Shown in pieces: positions 37,182-44,469 of a stretch of 45,646 nucleotides of DNA (its first letter is position 1; each line of letters begins with the position of its first letter). The stretch lies in contig CAMVIT010000019.1 in the NCBI GenBank assembly GCA_947167635.1, positions 1-45,646 on the forward strand, written 5' to 3'. Both the position numbers and the translations under genes were made by a program. Source of the DNA: F23-D06 sp947167635. GTDB taxonomy: Bacteria; Bacteroidota; Bacteroidia; Bacteroidales; WCHB1-69. The notes under the pieces are model-generated. The model saw only the letters and a program-made list of their open reading frames with translations. It was not told the DNA's origin and searched no databases.

Positions 37182-38027
37182 ATGAAAAAGATAATAACAT
37201 TGTTTGTTGCGCTGATAGTCAGTGCGCTGTTGTTTTCCTCCTGCCACAAGGAGGGCCAATATCTTCCTAAAAAGAAGATTGTAAGAATTGAACGTTCATC
37301 TTCAGAAGGCTTCTCCGAAATAGAGGACTGGGTTTGGAACGGAAAGCTGCTGTCTAATATTACAATCAAGACAGACGGTGGTGATTTAATTAATGAGTCA
37401 ACGTTCAAATACACTTCCGACAAGCGTGTTGAATCGATACGAGTCAATTTCGTTGACTTTGTTGATAATTATGTGTTCACATACGATGGCAAAGACCTCG
37501 TTAAGATCTCCTGTCAGGAGGAAGGTTCCGACGATGTGGACGTTTATACGTTCAAGAAAGTGGATGATCATGTGGTGGAAATCACGCTGGCTCCCGTCGA
37601 AACGAAATCCCTTGACAAATTCAACGTACTTAGATTCATCCTCCCAACGGAAGTGGCCGACCAGATCAAACCTTCTGAAGCCAAAGCCACCACAACGTAC
37701 AGACTCACTTGGGAAGGTGACAATGTCACGCAAATGGATGTTCTGTCAAATGGTGTTTCGGCGATGAAAACCACTTGGAAATACGACGATAAGATCAATC
37801 CTTTCAACGGGCTTTACTCCGACGCTTCCCTTAGGTCAAAGGATATGCTCTATTCCGCCAATAACATCATCGGAGAGAGCATAGCACTTCAGATTATGGG
37901 GATGGAGACCATCACGAACAAAGACTTTGAATACACCTATGATGGCAAATATCCTGTCGAACGCACTTGGATTTCTGATGGTTTGTTGCATCAGATAAAA
38001 CATACTGAGAAATTTTACTATAAATAA
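37182..38027 (+). CDS. lipoprotein of unknown function
   Basis: 281 residues with a lipoprotein signal peptide and lipobox LFSSC (Cys21). The mature part is rich in beta strands with repeated FTYDGKDLVKI and FEYTYDGKYPV-like units, typical of YD-repeat-like lipoproteins of Bacteroidetes known only by sequence. It lies 33 bp after thrS without a promoter or terminator between, and a strong terminator comes 100 bp after its stop, so thrS and this gene form one transcript. No enzymatic motif is seen. Confidence 0.8.
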   Translation: MKKIITLFVALIVSALLFSSCHKEGQYLPKKKIVRIERSSSEGFSEIEDWVWNGKLLSNITIKTDGGDLINESTFKYTSDKRVESIRVNFVDFVDNYVFTYDGKDLVKISCQEEGSDDVDVYTFKKVDDHVVEITLAPVETKSLDKFNVLRFILPTEVADQIKPSEAKATTTYRLTWEGDNVTQMDVLSNGVSAMKTTWKYDDKINPFNGLYSDASLRSKDMLYSANNIIGESIALQIMGMETITNKDFEYTYDGKYPVERTWISDGLLHQIKHTEKFYYK

Positions 38028-38125
38028 TATATGATAATGCATCATTTGCCTGCGGTGTGAGAATCTTGTCACAACCACATCGGGAGACTTGTTTTTCCCG
38101 CCGCGTTCAATATGAGCACCTCTAT

Positions 38126-38159
38126 GACCGTCTGCCTTTCCGCGGACGGTCTTTTTTTT
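38126..38159 (+). terminator. intrinsic terminator of the thrS-lipoprotein operon
   Basis: A 10-bp stem, gaccgtctgc (38126-38135) with gcggacggtc (38142-38151), one of the pairs being a wobble, with a 6-base loop, followed by eight T (38152-38159). It is the best-formed terminator in the window. Confidence 0.9.
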
Positions 38160-38160
38160 G

Positions 38161-38276
38161 TTTCTTGTGGTGCTCAACCACGGGCGCATCGTGGAAGTGG
38201 GTACACACGAGCAACTGACCCCTTGCACGGGGAGTACTTCGAATTGGTGAAAAATCAGTTGGAAATGGGGAGTTGA
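38161..38276 (+). pseudogene. tail of a broken ABC transporter
   Basis: Starting at the T-run of the terminator, one frame reads FLVVLNHGRIVEVGTHEQL, the conserved D-loop/H-loop end of ABC exporters such as MsbA-like proteins. A second frame from 38223 continues LHGEYFELVKNQLEMGS and stops at 38274-38276. The two frames differ, so a frameshift separates them near 38220. Nothing upstream of this fits an ABC domain. It is a 115-bp remnant of a lost gene whose front half has been deleted up to the terminator. Confidence 0.75.
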
Positions 38277-38329
38277 AAATTAGGAATGAGTAATGAGGGA
38301 TTGACATGAAATTGCAAGAGACCTATACT

Positions 38330-39505
38330 TTAGATGACAGTTTCCTTGGCTTGATCCTTTTTAACAGTCTTTTCTTCGGCAACAGCCCCCTCCTTTTGTA
38401 TAGTTTCTGTACCTTCTATTTCCTGTTTTGGCTCGACCACATCGTAACCGCCATTTCTTTTGCTGCCAGAGTGTTCGATGAGTCCTTGCTTTTTGAGTAC
38501 GGAAATGCAACGCTCGACAGTACTCAGCGGGATGGCTGTTCCTGCGATAATTCCACCCGTATTGCAATTCGGGTGACTTTCTATGAAGGAAAGCACCATT
38601 TTGACTTTCTCGTCCGAAGGCGTTACCGGTTTCCGCTTGGCTTTTCGTCGGGCTGGTCTCTTTGGGATTCTCTCCCCGGCAACAACCTCTCCATTATACC
38701 TCTGAATACCTTCTGTCACCTTTTTTGAAATCTCTTTTTGAGTCTTGGGTTCCAAATGGAATACAGTGGGCTCTTTTTCCCAAGACATTTTTTTCATAAT
38801 CACCATGTTGTCCTTACACTCTTGGATGTAACGGAACGGCACCAACACATTGGTTGTGATACGGATGAAATCTTTATTGCCGAATAGTTGTTCAAGATGC
38901 TTCATGGATCCAAGCCGGGAATAACATATATTTTGCACCATATAGACATCGGTGCTGTTTCGCTGCTGGTAACAATAGAAAATGTCGTCAATGCTGACCA
39001 GATACAACTTGTTCTTCTTGTCCTTCTTGCCCGTGACATCAAACATTCGGACTGTTTGGTAAACGACCTTGACCTCTTTCTCCAAGGACTGTTGGAAATG
39101 CTTCCTTTCCCTGAGCAAAAAAGGGAAGAAATTCATGGCAAGATTACGCCCGATGATAAAAAACAGCATCATTGAGAAGAAACTGAAGTGACCGATATAT
39201 TGGATTACTTGGGCGTTACACGACACAATGCCATTGTATGCAATGGCCAGATCGATAAATCCCATGATCACAGCCATAACCACTATCGCCAACCAGTAAA
39301 TAAGCGGACTGTTGTGATGGATTTTAGGATACAACAGAAAGTAATTGGCGTACAATGACCCTAACAACAGTGAACCAGCGAGTATTTCCTTGAAATAGCT
39401 GCCTGAAAAAGGGCGCAGATAAGAGTTGCGGGCAAAAAGCCAAAGCATCACGCCGCAGAACAGAACATTCAGCAGAATAGTTATTGCGGTTTTCTTGCGT
39501 TTCAT
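38330..39505 (-). CDS. membrane-anchored LytTR transcription regulator with a winged-helix C-terminus
   Basis: 391 residues from the ATG at 39505 (MKRKKTAITILL); a longer start exists but lies before the promoter. Four membrane helices lie at about 6-24, 40-58, 68-90 and 105-119. A LytTR DNA-binding domain covers about 166-262 (LYLVSIDDIFYCYQQ, LGSMKHLEQLF, FIRITTNVLVPFRYI). A second helix-turn-helix, winged-helix type, follows at about 300-358 (NCNTGGIIAGTAIPLSTVERC, KKQGLIEHSG). No phosphoacceptor domain is present, so it may be activated through the membrane segments. It is divergent from the peptide-modification genes and may control them. The combination of two DNA-binding domains is unusual. 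Confidence 0.82.
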   Translation of the reverse strand: MKRKKTAITILLNVLFCGVMLWLFARNSYLRPFSGSYFKEILAGSLLLGSLYANYFLLYPKIHHNSPLIYWLAIVVMAVIMGFIDLAIAYNGIVSCNAQVIQYIGHFSFFSMMLFFIIGRNLAMNFFPFLLRERKHFQQSLEKEVKVVYQTVRMFDVTGKKDKKNKLYLVSIDDIFYCYQQRNSTDVYMVQNICYSRLGSMKHLEQLFGNKDFIRITTNVLVPFRYIQECKDNMVIMKKMSWEKEPTVFHLEPKTQKEISKKVTEGIQRYNGEVVAGERIPKRPARRKAKRKPVTPSDEKVKMVLSFIESHPNCNTGGIIAGTAIPLSTVERCISVLKKQGLIEHSGSKRNGGYDVVEPKQEIEGTETIQKEGAVAEEKTVKKDQAKETVI

Positions 39506-39531
39506 ATCGGTTTTATTATTGAAAACGGCGG

Positions 39532-39539
39532 CAAAGATA
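39532..39539 (-). promoter_or_regulatory. possible promoter -7 box of the LytTR gene
   Basis: The minus strand reads TATCTTTG here, about 27 bases before the start codon at 39505. A TTG lies 23 bases upstream, slightly longer than the usual gap. Confidence 0.5.
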
Positions 39540-39622
39540 CCCATTTTTTCGATAAAAGAAGCCAAAATTATGCAACCCCTCGCACACAAAAGCGCTTATT
39601 CCCTCATGAAAACGAACGAAGC

Positions 39623-39732
39623 GAGGGGATTATAAAATATATAATACATTATGTATTAGTATATTACCAACCCCTAAAGGGATTAGGGTTCATATTTTAG
39701 TTGCGAGGGGTTCACATTCGTGGGATGAGGGG
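39623..39732. promoter_or_regulatory. direct repeats upstream of the divergent promoter
   Basis: GAGGGG occurs in similar context three times: gcgaggggat (39621-39630), gcgaggggtt (39703-39712) and gatgaggggatt (39725-39735). The last two are 22 bases apart, two helix turns, immediately before the -33 box. This spacing is common for LytTR-type regulators, which bind tandem direct repeats. An inverted copy, aacccctcgc, lies at 39574-39583. The remainder of the gap is AT-rich without a gene. Confidence 0.4.
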
Positions 39733-39733
39733 A

Positions 39734-39763
39734 TTGGTGGTATTTGAACAGATTGTATTTTTG
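39734..39763 (+). promoter_or_regulatory. strong promoter of the peptide-modification locus
   Basis: TTG (39734-39736), a 19-base gap, then TATTTTTG (39756-39763). This is a very good Bacteroidetes promoter, with transcription expected near 39770. It reads into the orphan signal peptide and the SPASM fragment and probably the secreted HExxH gene. Confidence 0.7.
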
Positions 39764-39803
39764 CCATCGAAAAAAAACGAATTAACATCAAAATCAAAGC
39801 GCA

Positions 39804-39860
39804 ATGAAAAAAGTATTGACATTGACACTGCTTGCGGCTTTGCTGCTGTACGCATGCTGA
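39804..39860 (+). pseudogene. orphan lipoprotein signal peptide cut at its cysteine
   Basis: The ATG at 39804 opens a perfect lipoprotein signal peptide, MKKVLTLTLLAALLLYAC, and then stops at once (TGA, 39858-39860). The lipobox cysteine is the last residue. The mature part of the lipoprotein is gone, replaced in another frame by a SPASM-domain fragment starting at 39856. This points to a deletion that joined two genes. Confidence 0.7.
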
Positions 39861-40113
39861 TTTTCGCTTAGGTAATTTTTTGACACAGACGTTGGAAGAA
39901 ATATACAATTCCCAGACTACAACAATGTTACGAGTATCCAATGATGTCGAATATAAAGCAACCTGCCGCGAATGTAATCTTAAATATATATGTGCAGGTG
40001 GATGTGCTGCAAACACATATGCACTAGAAGGGAATATTCTTAAACATCCCGAAACAATGTGTCCATACTATAAAGCAGGAGCTCTAAAACGGCTTAAAAA
40101 TGTTGAGTTTTAA
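39856..40113 (+). pseudogene. C-terminal fragment of a radical SAM/SPASM peptide maturase
   Basis: The frame read from ADFRLGNFLTQTLEEIYNS to the stop at 40113 carries a SPASM cysteine cluster: CRECNLKYICAGGC and, later, MCPYYK. This is the auxiliary iron-sulfur domain that ends SPASM-type peptide maturases. The radical SAM core and the first SPASM cysteines are missing, since the homology begins right after the truncated signal peptide. The frame has no good start codon, so the fragment is probably not made. It overlaps the next gene by 14 bases. In grasp-with-spasm systems the SPASM protein works with an ATP-grasp ligase, remains of which lie at 44.5-45.5 kb. Confidence 0.7.
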
Positions 40114-41395
40114 TCGAATACTAATATTATTGATTGTGAGTACGTGTGTCTTGACATCGATTGTCAAGGCACAAACTCCTGATTCTTTATTGTGTGAAAA
40201 AGCTTTGAGATTGTTTACTGACGCACATCGTATTTGCGAGTCGGATGGGGGAGAACTTTGGGGCGAGAATCTTTGGGGACCAGTTTTGCTTGTCAGAGAC
40301 TCTGATAGGTTTACATTTACCAATGAACCTAAACTATTGCCTTTTTCAATTAAAGTGAATTCACTATATTGCGGGATTTTGGATACTTCTGTATTAGTGG
40401 CTGGTTCTGCCATTCGGTTCAAGAATACGGAAGTGGCTCTTGTTCCACTGTTTTCTCTATCCGACAGTGTTATGATTCAGGTGTTCATTCATGAATTGTT
40501 CCATAGACTTCAGAATAATCACTTCGATATGGGGGAAGTGGTTTATAACAATGCGCATGTTGACACGAGAATGGGCAGGACTTTGGTTTTATGCGAATTG
40601 ATAGAGCTTGCTAAGTCCATGAATTGTTCTGTCGGAGATCAGCATTCACATGTCAAGAGAGCGATTGGATTTAGGAAGTGGCGGTGGAGCCTTTTCCCTG
40701 AAAGAATCAAAGATGAATGTAGATTTGAATTTCAGGAAGGTCTCGCATTATACACCCAGTATCATCTTTGTCTCCGCGACTCCCTGAAAGTCTCGAAACA
40801 GCTTTGTTTAGATGTAGAGAATTTGTTGTCAAAGACCAGTCTGTCTCGTCAATATGGGTATTATATGGGAGCCCTGTATGCATATCTTAACGATGTTAAT
40901 CCTTCTTGGAGAAATCATGTGTCTCCCTCGATGAACATGGGCGAAATAACAAGCGAATTGTACGATATTGACTTTTCAGAATCGATAGACACGACGGCTC
41001 TAAAGCATACCGAATCATACCTCCGTGTAACGCAAATAGCCGATTCTCTTGAGACTACTCGAAATCTGGTTTTTGACAAAGTTACTCAGGCATTCCGAAG
41101 AAGAAGTGTCCTCTATGTTCGCACGGACAATTATCAGTTAGGGTTTAATCCTGCGTGTGTATTGGGACTGGATGAATTAGGAAACTATTATTCAGTCATA
41201 AAATTAAACGGAGATTTCGGCAGTATTTATTCTGAACACGGCTGCTTGATAGCCGACAGACTCGTTTTAATTCTCCCATCTAAAAGCATGAAAAGGATGA
41301 ACGGAGAAAAATCAGGATTCTCAATAAAACTAAATATGGGCTGGCAATTAAAGAAAGGCAAGGAAGGGTATGAACTTGTCCGCTTTAAAAAATGA
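40100..41395 (+). CDS. secreted protein with a gluzincin-like HExxH site
   Basis: 431 residues with a signal peptide ending IVKAQ. It has VFIHELFHRLQ (H131, E132, H135) and, 78 residues later, FQEGLALYTQ with Glu213. HExxH followed by an EGLAxY glutamate is typical of zinc peptidases of the gluzincin kind. Four features support a real enzyme: the signal peptide, both motifs, the correct order and the hydrophobic residue before HE. No matching family is recognised, and the C-terminal 200 residues are unassigned. It is AT-rich like its neighbours. A role in processing or in immunity to a secreted peptide would be a guess. Confidence 0.65.
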   Translation: MLSFNRILILLIVSTCVLTSIVKAQTPDSLLCEKALRLFTDAHRICESDGGELWGENLWGPVLLVRDSDRFTFTNEPKLLPFSIKVNSLYCGILDTSVLVAGSAIRFKNTEVALVPLFSLSDSVMIQVFIHELFHRLQNNHFDMGEVVYNNAHVDTRMGRTLVLCELIELAKSMNCSVGDQHSHVKRAIGFRKWRWSLFPERIKDECRFEFQEGLALYTQYHLCLRDSLKVSKQLCLDVENLLSKTSLSRQYGYYMGALYAYLNDVNPSWRNHVSPSMNMGEITSELYDIDFSESIDTTALKHTESYLRVTQIADSLETTRNLVFDKVTQAFRRRSVLYVRTDNYQLGFNPACVLGLDELGNYYSVIKLNGDFGSIYSEHGCLIADRLVLILPSKSMKRMNGEKSGFSIKLNMGWQLKKGKEGYELVRFKK

Positions 41396-41571
41396 GTTTA
41401 TACGCAAAAATTATGAGTTCCATCACTGGTGTACCGATAACCGCTGTTTTATCAAAAAATGTACCTGCGCTCTCAAAGCTGGCATCTTGCCTAACTATCA
41501 CTGCATGAGGAATCTGAACAGAAAGAATGGATTGGAGGAATATTTAATTATGATTGTTGGATGACGAAATA

Positions 41572-41913
41572 ATGAGTCGGAAGTTCCCGTTTTACCACCA
41601 GCTCGACGCCATGGATTGCGGCCCCACCTGCCTGCGGATGGTGGCCAAGAACTATGGCAAGCACTACTCGTTGGAGACGCTCCGGCAGAAGAGCTTCATC
41701 GGGCGGGAGGGGGTGAGTATGCTCGGCATCAGCACCGACGCCGAGAGCATCGGCTTCCGCACCATCGGCGTGCATATCTCGTTTGAACAGCTGGCAGAGG
41801 AGTCACCACCCTGCAGTTCACCTTCACGGGACTGTTCTTTAGCGAAACAGCGGCGTACAGCAACAATTAGGAGCAACCGCATCCTTGCGGCTGAACGAAA
41901 AGGAGAAACATGA
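41572..41913 (+). pseudogene. N-terminal piece of a C39-peptidase ABC exporter (PCAT type)
   Basis: MSRKFPFYHQLDAMDCGPTC is the standard start of a bacteriocin-processing exporter, with the nucleophile Cys17 in DCGPTCL. The C39 domain continues through TLRQKSFIGREGVSMLGI to HISFEQLAEE at about 41800, then turns into unrelated sequence and stops at 41913. The expected catalytic histidine, aspartate, membrane segments and ATPase are all absent. Another frame of the following 60 bases reads like the end of a different protein (TLQFTFTGLFFSETAAYSNN). It would have cut double-glycine leaders such as the one encoded at 42265. Confidence 0.78.
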
Positions 41914-41986
41914 AAAAAGCAATTCACATAAAAACCAACGCCTCTGACCTGCAACGGTTAGGGAAGAACAACTTCCTTGGGTAACG

Positions 41987-42104
41987 CTCCGCTATGGCGT
42001 GCAATTGACCAGTGGCGGAGTGGGAAAATAAAGGTGCCCAAGCAGGGGCATCGCATTGATGTTTAACAGACCTCATCGCGATGTTCCCTGCCGCAAAGCA
42101 CCTT
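41987..42104. other. structured intergenic segment with nested stems
   Basis: In the 350-bp gap between the C39 fragment and the precursor gene (41914-42264), ctccgcta (41987-41994) pairs with tggcggag (42013-42020). Then aaggtgc (42031-42037), gcaggg (42042-42047) and catcgc (42049-42054) pair in nested order with gcgatg (42078-42083), ccctgc (42086-42091) and gcacctt (42098-42104). The gap has no convincing gene; a 24-codon ORF (41910-41984) and a minus-strand ORF (41924-42142) look incidental. GC content is well above that of the neighbours. Confidence 0.55.
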
Positions 42105-42156
42105 AGGTCGCATATATTGTGATGTTTGTCACGCAATGGCACAGGAAATCCGACGG

Positions 42157-42164
42157 CAAAGATA
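42157..42164 (-). promoter_or_regulatory. possible leftward promoter -7 box reading into the structured segment
   Basis: The minus strand reads TATCTTTG. A transcript would start near 42150 and run through the nested stems. No TTG is seen at -33. Confidence 0.35.
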
Positions 42165-42264
42165 CAACTTTTCCGTTACGGATGGCAGACCCGAAAGTGT
42201 CGTGCAAAGTGCCGAAATGCCCTGCGGGAAAGGGGGAATATGTTTAATAAAAAAAGAAATGGTT

Positions 42265-42540
42265 ATGAATTTGGAAATATTGAATAAACCTCAATTTAAA
42301 TTGAATTCAAAAGCAATGGGTAAATTAGTTGGCGGACAGAAAGTTGTAGAACAAACGGGGGGAGGAAGAGTTCATTATTCTGGTTCTTCGAATTGGATTG
42401 TTTTCTCGTGCGATACGATCACTTTTGCTAACGAGGCTGATCAACGGCACAATATTAGTACATCTGAGCATTGGGGTTCTGAAACGGATCCCGTGAGTTT
42501 TGAAGAATATGTGTCATCCTCACAATTGAAAGAGTCTTAA
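42265..42540 (+). CDS. RiPP precursor peptide with a double-glycine leader
   Basis: 91 residues. The N-terminus MNLEILNKPQFKLNSKAMGK then LVGGQ is the Bacteroidales double-glycine leader pattern (hydrophobic LxxK/LxxL helix, then M..L.GG), with GG at residues 23-24. An in-frame ATG at 42259 would add two residues. The 67 residues after GG are rich in glycine, serine, threonine and acidic residues (STSEHWGSETDPVSFEEYVSS), the kind of side chains joined by ATP-grasp ligases in graspetides, and contain one cysteine. It is followed by a terminator, so it can be made as a separate, abundant transcript. The C39 fragment lies upstream and ATP-grasp fragments downstream. Confidence 0.65.
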   Translation: MNLEILNKPQFKLNSKAMGKLVGGQKVVEQTGGGRVHYSGSSNWIVFSCDTITFANEADQRHNISTSEHWGSETDPVSFEEYVSSSQLKES

Positions 42541-42541
42541 C

Positions 42542-42585
42542 AGAAGGAGTCTATGCAGTGTAAGGTATAGTGCTCCTTCTTTTTT
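42542..42585 (+). terminator. intrinsic terminator after the precursor gene
   Basis: An 8-bp perfect stem, agaaggag (42542-42549) with ctccttct (42573-42580), with an inner ctat/atag pair and a long loop, followed by five T (42581-42585). It lies directly after the precursor stop codon at 42540. Confidence 0.75.
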
Positions 42586-42607
42586 CTAATATTAAATTAA
42601 CTCAATT

Positions 42608-43636
42608 ATGAAACATATTGCTGTGACGATTATGGTCGCTATTGTGATAATGGGTCACACCCAGCCGTCGAATTTAAAACATTATTACTATTGGATAAAT
42701 CAGGCTGAGCTTGCAATTTGTGATAGCGCATACGAAAAGGCATCGGATTGTTATGCAAGAGCTTTCGAATTTAAAGCCCCATTTTTAAGGCATGCATCGA
42801 ATGCATTTGTCATAAACTGTGAGTATGTTCAAAATACAGGAAGAGCTGTTGATTGTTTCCGATATTTAGCTAGAGCAGGGGAAAAACCAGAATGGTATGT
42901 GAAAGATACTCTGAAATATATGGATGTTTGGACAATGTTATGCATCGTGTACGACACAACACGTTCCACTGTGAATCTTGATCTTCAGGAATCATTATAT
43001 GAAATAATATCCTCAGACCAAGCAATCCGAAAGCAATGGTTCGAGGATGAAAAAGACCGTCAAAAGGCAATAAAAGAGACCGATTCACTCAATTTGCAGA
43101 AGATTCTTTTATTATATCAACAATATCCTATTATTAGTGATTATACAGCAGGGATGAATCCTATTCTTGTGGCCCCCTTTGTGCATTTCGCTAGGGAATT
43201 TAGTTTTGATCCTTACGATATTCTTTTCAATGAAGTAATGAAAGGGAATATTGATGCGCAAGCCTATGTGCTGTTGGAAGATGAGTGTCGTTGCGACTTG
43301 CTGAACCAGAAACGGGGTATAAAACAAACCACATTGTATGGAACCAATACCACATGTTTTTTTGTGGTGGACTCCGTTGGATTCATTGTTGCTCCGCCTG
43401 ATCTCCAGAAAGTGAACCAAGCACGAGAAGAAATTCTATTATCAGAGACATGGGAGGATTTTGCAAAAAAATGTAGATGTCGCTATATTGATGAAACGGA
43501 TTTTGTGTTTTTTCCTTTGAAATATGTATATTATTTGCCTGAAGATGCTTTCAGGGTTGTCAAAGAAACCAAAGAGAAAATCGACAACGGTGCCATAAAA
43601 GGCGAATATTATGTTTTACCAAAAGAATTGAGATGA
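42608..43636 (+). CDS. secreted helical, TPR-like protein
   Basis: 342 residues, signal peptide (HIAVTIMVAIVIMGHTQ). The first part is helical and repeat-like (YYYWINQAELAICDSAYEKASDCYARAFEFKAP, shortened here to its start YYYWINQAELAI), resembling tetratricopeptide repeats. The rest is charged and unassigned. Its stop overlaps the start of the SUMF gene by four bases (ATGA), so the two are translated together. It starts 22 bases after the precursor terminator with no clear promoter. The place between precursor and ligase suggests a part in peptide handling, export or immunity, but this is inference. Confidence 0.65.
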   Translation: MKHIAVTIMVAIVIMGHTQPSNLKHYYYWINQAELAICDSAYEKASDCYARAFEFKAPFLRHASNAFVINCEYVQNTGRAVDCFRYLARAGEKPEWYVKDTLKYMDVWTMLCIVYDTTRSTVNLDLQESLYEIISSDQAIRKQWFEDEKDRQKAIKETDSLNLQKILLLYQQYPIISDYTAGMNPILVAPFVHFAREFSFDPYDILFNEVMKGNIDAQAYVLLEDECRCDLLNQKRGIKQTTLYGTNTTCFFVVDSVGFIVAPPDLQKVNQAREEILLSETWEDFAKKCRCRYIDETDFVFFPLKYVYYLPEDAFRVVKETKEKIDNGAIKGEYYVLPKELR

Positions 43637-44457
43637 AAAAAGCAATGAATATTATGGCATTAATTATCCTTTCACTACATGGCTTTTCGCAAAACGATAG
43701 CATAGTGGTTCGCGTTAGAAACGTTGATGTTGTGATGATGAAAGTGGAGGGAGGAACTTATCAGCGAGGATGCACCTATGATGAAGATTGCCATGGTTGT
43801 TGTCTTAAACAAGTGAGAGGAGAACATTCTGTTACTGTAGAATCCTTTTATATGGCGAAGATAGAAGTGACGCAAGAATTGTATCTTGCGGTAATGGGGG
43901 AAAACCCATCTTGGTTTAAACCAGATAGTGCAATTACACGTTACTTAAAGCGTCCTGTTGAATCAATCAGCTGGTATGACGCACAAGATTTTATAGACAC
44001 TTTAAATGCCATTACAGGATTGTATTTCCGATTGCCGACCGAGGCGGAGTGGGAATACGCTGCTCGCGGAGGATGCCACGATGACCCTTTTGTTTTTGCT
44101 GGCAGTAATGATGTGGATGAGATTACGTGGTATCATTACGATGACCCTAACATTCTGAATGTATGCCATACATGGACAATGCCTTCAGGAAAAAAGAAGC
44201 CTAACTCTTTAGGGTTGTATGACATGACGGGCAATGTGGCGGAATGGTGCAGCGACTGGTATAGCGACAACTATTATCAAAGGCAAAGGCGTTTTCAGGA
44301 TCCCCAAGGACCAACATCAGGAGAAACGAAGGTTGTTCGGGGTGGCAGTTTTGGTGTTTTGCAACATCCATCCTTGGAGGTTCGTTATCGGCGTGGTGTT
44401 TCCCCTGAAAAGAAAGATATGCATATCGGTTTCCGTATAGTATTGGATAAAAACTAG
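43633..44457 (+). CDS. SUMF/formylglycine-generating-enzyme-fold secreted protein
   Basis: 274 residues with a signal peptide ending HGFSQ. The FGE-sulfatase fold is visible in VEGGTYQRGC, FYMAKIEVTQELY, RPVESISWYDAQDF, LPTEAEWEYAARGG, GLYDMTGNVAEWCSDWY, VVRGGSF and IGFRIV. The C-terminal cysteines that make the active site of true formylglycine-generating enzymes are not at the usual positions after RGGSF, so sulfatase activation is unlikely. Related secreted versions (for example GldK/PorK of T9SS) are structural. The CxxxxxCxGCC cluster near residue 47-57 is unusual. The gene overlaps the preceding one by four bases, and the ATP-grasp remnant starts 12 bp later. Confidence 0.8.
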   Translation: MKKAMNIMALIILSLHGFSQNDSIVVRVRNVDVVMMKVEGGTYQRGCTYDEDCHGCCLKQVRGEHSVTVESFYMAKIEVTQELYLAVMGENPSWFKPDSAITRYLKRPVESISWYDAQDFIDTLNAITGLYFRLPTEAEWEYAARGGCHDDPFVFAGSNDVDEITWYHYDDPNILNVCHTWTMPSGKKKPNSLGLYDMTGNVAEWCSDWYSDNYYQRQRRFQDPQGPTSGETKVVRGGSFGVLQHPSLEVRYRRGVSPEKKDMHIGFRIVLDKN

Positions 44458-44469
44458 ATTCAAAAAAGT

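Noticed and set aside
35190..37259. Long minus-strand ORF of 689 codons opposite thrS
   Set aside because: It is the shadow of a GC-biased essential gene; the sequence is low-complexity and has no domain.
41370..41564. Cysteine-containing 64-residue ORF after the HExxH gene
   Set aside because: It overlaps the previous gene, lacks a clear ribosome-binding site, and the cysteines show no pattern.
41924..42142. Minus-strand 72-residue ORF in the structured gap
   Set aside because: It runs through the stems and has no family features; it looks like a by-product of a repeat element.
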